Positions 58,601 to 64,000 of a stretch of 64,000 bases of DNA are shown here, one piece after another. The translations under genes and the position numbers were made by a program. Position 1 is the stretch's first letter, and each line of letters begins with the position of its first letter. The stretch comes from Pseudoscleropodium purum (lineage: Eukaryota > Streptophyta > Bryopsida > Hypnales > Brachytheciaceae): contig OZ017804.1 of assembly GCA_963969395.1 (NCBI GenBank), positions 18,662,001 to 18,726,000 of the forward strand, in the 5' to 3' direction. The notes below the pieces were generated by a model. The model did no database searches, was not told the DNA's origin, and worked only from the letters and a program-made list of their open reading frames with translations.

Positions 58601-61600
58601 TCAAGAACTTGCACTTCACGGGAATGGCAAAAGTCTTTGGGCTTGTATACAATGCTTAGGATCTTGCTTTAATTACAATCTTGTTTTAATTACCAAATTG
58701 TGATTTTTTGTCCTTTTTTTTGGTGTTTATGGACCTGTGACAACTTTGCTAAGATAACATTGGCTTATTGTGTGTTTTGGAACTGGTATAGGTGAAGCTA
58801 AGCCTTTAGGTCTACATCTCCCATTTTTAGAGTACTTAAAGCAAGTTTATTCTAGCATCTAAACATCTTGTCTATGCTCATTCGTATGAATATATTTTTT
58901 GTTGGCACTTTGATACATAAGAATGGTTTAGAAAATATTGTACCTACACTCTATGTATCTTACCTTAGCACTTTTGGGAAATGATTGAGAATGATATGCA
59001 CTATTGTATATATTTGAAACAAAATTATGCCTTGATTCTTGTTCAACTATCTAGTTAGGTTTTAGAAAGATGAGGCCCTCTTTCAAGGATGTTTTATCTT
59101 AGTCTTTTCTTCTTCTTTGGCAAGTTTGGGAAATGATTTTTATACCAAAAATTGGATTTTAATCTTTTACTAAATACATACCTTCAATCATGTAGATGTG
59201 GCTTGACCATCTTCCTCAAATGATCAATTTCCATATAGGTTGCTCCATTGCTTGATTGAGATTCATGCATAAGGATATTTTTATTCTTTTATTCTTTTAT
59301 ATGTAGCATTAAAATACCTAAAGAATCTAGTGGAAAGTTCTTAACAATTTGAATAGGGAAAAGTAACCTCCATAGACCATTTTTACACTAAGGGATCTTC
59401 CATAAAGTTTTTTAATTGATTTAATTAGAGGCATGAATAATTTCAAAGCCCACTTTGGTTTTAAAGAAGCCACTATGGATGCTTTTAACTCATTGGAAGG
59501 ATTCTAGGAAAGTTCCAAGGCGTGATGCAACTTTGGTGGGACCTCCACATAATGTGAGGAATAAGTCTAAAAATAGCCTAGATGGTACGACCACACATCC
59601 ATAACAAGTGGCACCTTTCTTTTTCAAATTAGCCATAATTATCGATTAGGGTTTCTTCCCACCAATACATGTGCATATAATGGCCGCTTCCTAGCTATGT
59701 CCCACATATCCTAGCTATGTCCGCTATAATGGCTGTGACATTTGTGTGAGATTAATGTAGGCAACACTTGGGCTTCAATCATGCTATGGGAATGGCAAAG
59801 GTCTCTTGCATGTGTTGGATTGATTGGAAAGAACTTAGAAGTGACAATTTATGATTTGTTTCCTTCCTTGTGACCTTGCTTTGTGTAAATTTTTTTTGTA
59901 AGATATTTTGGATATGTGACATAGATAGCAATTGGTGGCAACTACAGATGCCTATTACAACCTCATTGACATAACATTGGCTTATTGTGTGTATTGGGAT
60001 GGATACAAGTGAGGCAGCGCCTCCAAATCCAATTTCTCCAAATTAAAATTCATGACTCATGTCAAGCATATGGATTTATTTTACTATTACTATGCTTATA
60101 CATTATTGAATTGACACATAATAGGTTTATTGCATTTACAAGCGTAGTCTCAAGACTTGGGCTATTTAATTTAATTTGTGATGTTTTGGGTGATATTTAC
60201 AAAGAACTAATGTCATATAAAGTATTGCTTTGTTCAAGTTTGCAACAAAGTTAGGTTGTAAAAAGTGCTAAAGGGGTGTTTAGTCTCAATCTCTTCCATT
60301 TCTTTAGCCATTGAACAGTTCATGTTCTTTTAAGAGGAAAATATCCTAATTTATCCATTAGTGCTAATACTATATGAAGTAAGTCTTTTAATTACATAGC
60401 CTTGGTATAATCAAATCAAATCCTCTCCTTGAGATAGTCTTATGTAATTTCATTTCATTTAATATATTTTTTGCCTTAAATTTATTTTCCAAATTTTCTA
60501 AAGTTATGCACTCACATACAAAAAGTTCTTAAGACCCTCATAGTATTTTTGTAAGCACAATGTTTCTATGAGATGGCTCTCATTCCATATCTACAATAAG
60601 CATAAGGTTTTAATTTTTTTTTTTTACCTATCTTTATTTAATTGTGCTATAAGTACTCTAAGTCCAATACTTTCACAACACTAAAAATATGATGTGGCCT
60701 AAAATAACAAGTACTTCTATAGAAATCCTAGTGGACTGTACCACCTACTTTCTAATGGTGATAATTTAGGTGGTTAATAACTACTATGGCATGATGATTG
60801 GTGTAACCACCACATTATGACCATGACTATGAACTTTCCCTTCCAAATTCAAAATAGTAAGAATATAGTGGCTTATGTGCTCTATTGTTTCTCCATCTTA
60901 CTGCAACAGTTGAATTTTGGTGTTGTGGAATATTCTTGTGGTATTTTCTTGGGTGCAACTCTTGAGCTTCAAGCGTTTGTACTTCATGGGAATGGCAAAG
61001 GTCATTGGGCTACTTGTATAATGTTGAGGAGTTGTTTTACATGGTTTTGCTTGCCGTTGTGTGATTTTTTGTTCTCCTTTTTGGTTTTACAGATTTATGA
61101 CATAAGATAGCAATTGGATGAGCCAAAAACACTTCATGCATCCTCACTGACATAACCTTGTTTTGTTTTGTGTTTTAGAACGAGCATAGGTGAAGCTTAG
61201 CCTTTAGATCATGGACTCCCCTTTTGGGATTTCAAGAAAAAAGATACTTTTCTAGCACTGGGCATTTAGTCATATTTTGGTGCTTTGTTACGGATACTTG
61301 TATTTGGCATTTTTTGAGAGAACAGATTGATTTCTTGAGACATTTGTACCTCTAAGAATAGTATTTTACTTTGATATTTTTTTATGGACAACTTATGAAA
61401 TTTTTAGCTTTTATTTCATGTTAAGATCATGTATAAACTATGATTTGACAAAACATGTTCTATGGTAGCTTTTGAAAAGATTTGCCTCAATTCTAGTTTG
61501 GTAACAAGTTAGGTGGTGACAAGATATGGCCCTGTTTAGGGATGTTCACTCTTAGTCCCTGTTTCAGCCTTTGCTTTGAACTAATCTAGTTCACTGTTCT

Positions 61601-62699
61601 TGAATTATAATAAGGCTATATTATGAAAATTAGTCCTTTTTGACCTCATTACTTTTCTTACATTTTTATGTGGTAAATAAAAAAATTTAGTATTCTCGCT
61701 ATGATTTTTTGCCTAAAATTTATCTAGTTGCCTTTCATTTTTCCTAATTTTGCACCCTAAATGGTTATTTACGGGCAAATATTTCTACAAAGCACTATAT
61801 TTTATATTTTATATATTTTTTCCAAGTTTATATGAGATACTCAATTTTCAATTCTAAAGACATGAGACATGGGTCATACATATTTTACATATGTTATGGG
61901 TGAACATTTTAAATTCCCAACACATCCATCTAATGTAACCTACCTTATGGTATTTGGGCTTAAATTATGCAATTAACCTTATTAGTGATGATCCTTCCCA
62001 CCCATCCATTATGAGTGATTATTTGATTTCTATAAGGGCTTAATTAACCACTACATGCAGCTTAATAATCAAGCTTGACTTCCACTTTATGGCCACTTCT
62101 TTGGCCATTTTCTTCCCATATTCAAACTAGTGCACTATATAGTGGCATTTGTGCCCTAGTTTTGCTCTCTCATTGTGACATTTAATATGTAGCGGTTTGG
62201 ATTAGTCTTGTGGAAAACTCTTCATCTTCTATTTCAAGTGTACTTATATTCTAAAGGAATAGCAAAGGTCATTGGGAATTTACATTTTGCTTAGGATTAG
62301 GATTGTGTTTGATGACTCTTCTTTCCTCACTAATTTGCAATAATTTTCTCACTTTTTGGTGTTTGTTATTTGTAACATAGGTAGCAATTGGCTTTCAGCT
62401 TTTAAGACACATGTTACATCCTCACTCACTTTACATTGGTTTGTGTGGTGTTTGGAACAGGTGCAGGCGAGGTTGAGCCTTCAGTTCAAGACTTTCCAAT
62501 TTTAGAATATTTGGAACAAACTTATTTTAGCATTTGGACATTTTGTCTATGTTCTTTTTTACTTGGATAAATTTTGTTAGCACAAAATACATATTTGATT
62601 TAGAAACTTGTACCTATTTTGTAAGTGTCTTATCTTGACACTTTTTAGGCTTGATTGAGAATGTTTTGTACTATTCATAAAATTATGCCTTGATTTTTA
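55640..62699 (+). repeat. Tandem array of about 1.2-kb units, at least five
   Basis: An anchor (GTGAGGCTTTGCC or GTGAAGCTAAGCC) occurs at about 57669, 58791, 60009, 61189 and 62467, spaced 1122, 1218, 1180 and 1278. A second anchor, GGGAATGGCAAAGGTC and variants, occurs near 57125, 58620, 59788, 60990 and 62262. Two subtypes alternate as A-B-A-B-B, so A-to-A spacing is about 2.34 kb. A partial unit (55640-55940) matches 59100-59290. No gene is recognised; open frames of up to 97 codons are not shared across units. The array ends exactly at a CACTA terminus at 62700. Confidence 0.82.
55955..56715 (+). repeat. Dispersed repeat, copy 2, interrupting the 1.2-kb array
   Basis: Homologous to 54480-55065 with additional bases in the middle (about 56140-56280). 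It lies between array segments that are adjacent in the later array copy (59290 onward), so it is an insertion relative to that copy. Confidence 0.65.
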
Positions 62700-62979
62700 C
62701 ACTACAAGAAATGCACGACCAAAACAACAAAAATTCAACTGATTTATGTTATTTGGGACAATAGAATAATCATTTTGTAACTTTCTATGAAAATCAAAAC
62801 AATGGCAAATTCTTTTTGTTGATTTACATAGTGCAATGACCAAATCAATAAGTTTTTGTTGAATTAGAATCTTCTAAGAATCTTTTTGAAATCTTTGAAA
62901 TCTTTTTAGAATCTTTTTGGAATATTTGAGAATCTAAAGTATAATGATTTAAAAAAAAATTAATCATTTAAAATTCAGT

Positions 62980-63345
62980 CTTTTTTCAATTCAACAGACT
63001 TTGGAGTCCATTCTCGTAGAGTAGAATAAAAATTTCAAAAAACATAGAATTGAGAAAAGTTATAAATTCAAGCTAACTTTCAATTCCAAAAATCCGTTTG
63101 TGATTTAGATCCTCCAATCAAAAGTTATAGACAAAAATCAGAGAGGGGTAGTTAGGAACATTTATTTTGACATTTTCAAACATCCTCTCTGATTTTTGTC
63201 CATAACTTTTTATTGGAGACTCAAAATCACAAACGTATTTTTAGAGGTGGAATTTAGCTTTAATTCACAACTTTTATTAGACCAAATTTTTTTGAAAAAA
63301 TGTGTTCTACTATGACTAAATGACCTCTGAAGTCCGCTGAAAATA
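62980..63345. repeat. Foldback with about 165-bp arms
   Basis: The left arm (about 62980-63145) and the inverted right arm (about 63170-63345) share AAAAATCAGAGAGG at the inner end and CGTTTGTGATTT, AAGTTAT and TTCAAAAAA blocks outward. The loop is about 25 bases. Confidence 0.8.
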
Positions 63346-63417
63346 CAAAACACATGAAAAAACAATGAAAAAACTAAATATATAAATCTCCAGTTTATGT
63401 GTGGTCACCTAAGTATT

Positions 63418-63575
63418 TGTGTGGTTTAGTGGTTGGAACCTTGAACCTCCAAACATGAGGTTCAAGGTTCGAATCCCATGTGGTGGGTTGCCTAGGTGCC
63501 TTTGCCCGTGTGGCAATTGCCTAGGTAGAAAAAATTTCAATATAAATGGACATTGCCCAAAAAATATTTTTAATT
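63418..63575 (+). mobile_element. tRNA-derived SINE
   Basis: A Pol III A box TGGTTTAGTGG (63422-63432) and a perfect B box GGTTCGAATCC (63466-63476) are spaced 33 bases apart. They are followed by a non-tRNA body with repeated TTGCCTAGGT words and an A/T-rich tail. The T-stem and acceptor stem do not pair, so it is a tRNA-like head, not a tRNA gene. Exact ends are uncertain. Confidence 0.7.
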
Positions 63576-63635
63576 TTAATTTAATTTTTTAATTTAATTT
63601 AATAAACATAATGCTCAACATAATCCATAGATATT

Positions 63636-63929
63636 CATTAGAGGATTTTGGGGGGTGGGGGTAGAAGGGCCGTTTCAGGGCCATTTCCATTACTATTCCC
63701 ACGGCAACCAAGGAATGGCCATTGTCAGATTTTTTTTCTTTTTTGAAAATTTTTTAAATGAAAAAAAAGTTGAATTTTTTTTAAATTTAAAATTAAATTA
63801 AAATTAAATTTTTTTTTTAATGACATGGTAGTCGCTATGCCATGTTAGGTAGTAGGTGCAGCAAGTTCCTTAGGTCTGAAAACCTCAAGGAACTTGTAGC
63901 CCTCCAAAGCAACTAAAAATCTTTTAATG
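63636..63929. mobile_element. MITE of the CATTAGAGGATTTT family, copy 4
   Basis: Left end CATTAGAGGATTTTGGGGGG; right end the inverse of CATTAAAAGATTTTTAGTTG. The interior has TCCATTACTATTCCCACGGC and AAGGAATGGCCATTGTCAG around a T/A-rich middle, paralleling the copy at 46793-47116 (GGGGAATGGCTCGTTGTCAG). Confidence 0.7.
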
Positions 63930-64000
63930 ACTAGAATCAATGCAATTTTGATTTAGTCAACGACTTGACATACTTCCACATTTGTAATTCTAAATAAATA

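Larger units (their letters stand above)
62700..64000 (+). mobile_element. Left end of another CACTA element, running off the window
   Basis: The sequence CACTACAAGAAATGCACGAC at 62700 is a near-consensus plant CACTA terminus, preceded by TTA. No matching inverse end was found before the window ends. It is followed by a foldback, a SINE and a MITE, consistent with nested insertions or with subterminal structure. Confidence 0.5.

Noticed and set aside
63418..63490. Possible tRNA gene.
   Set aside because: A and B boxes are good but the acceptor and T stems do not pair; it continues into a SINE body.

Overview
The window looks like gene-poor, AT-rich nuclear DNA of a land plant. The evidence is one intact spliced nuclear gene for a predicted chloroplast protein with nine GT-AG exons, abundant plant-type CACTA and hAT transposon remains, an L1-type LINE and a tRNA-derived SINE. 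Several decayed ORFs recall multi-copy hypothetical proteins I associate with moss genomes. That is memory, not a search, so a bryophyte is a guess rather than a conclusion.

The only gene I consider intact runs on the minus strand from 41208 to 37980. Its nine exons join in frame into a 360-residue protein with an N-terminal transit-like segment, a J domain with HPD, a single [4Fe-4S] ferredoxin-like domain and a conserved C-terminal helical region. This is the architecture of the plant DJC76/DJC77/DJC82 chloroplast J proteins, closest to DJC77. It sits in a more GC-balanced island (about 37300-42400).

Layout of the rest: 1-2150 featureless AT-rich DNA; about 2150-9908 a decayed CACTA-like element with a Transposase_24-like ORF, interrupted by a very GC-rich hAT-type MITE (7222-7537); 10860-13420 a dead LINE; 13774-15836 a non-autonomous CACTA element made of short tandem repeats; 16800-17400 a local tandem duplication; 20454-22204 a decayed ORF ending in a RING-like Cys/His cluster; 22400-23700 a 375-bp tandem array; 23870-26404 an acidic/Lys-rich ORF and a SUVR-type SET-domain histone methyltransferase pseudogene; 27531-33416 minus-strand fragments of an unidentified gene; 29150-29960, 31560-32830 and 33945-35085 further tandem arrays, the last carrying a second GC-rich hAT MITE.

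Right of the gene: a foldback (44120-44900); a complete 4.4-kb CACTA element with 25-bp TIRs and TTG target duplications (45408-49835) that carries two nested MITEs; AT-rich DNA to 54.4 kb; a dispersed repeat pair; a five-unit array of about 1.2-kb repeats (about 56700-62699); and a cluster of a CACTA terminus, foldback, SINE and MITE to the window end.

No rRNA, functional tRNA, CRISPR array or intact LTR retrotransposon was seen. Apart from the J-protein gene, essentially all coding signal is transposon-derived or pseudogenic. Many lesions are consistent with C-to-T decay, which makes the two CpG-rich MITEs stand out.
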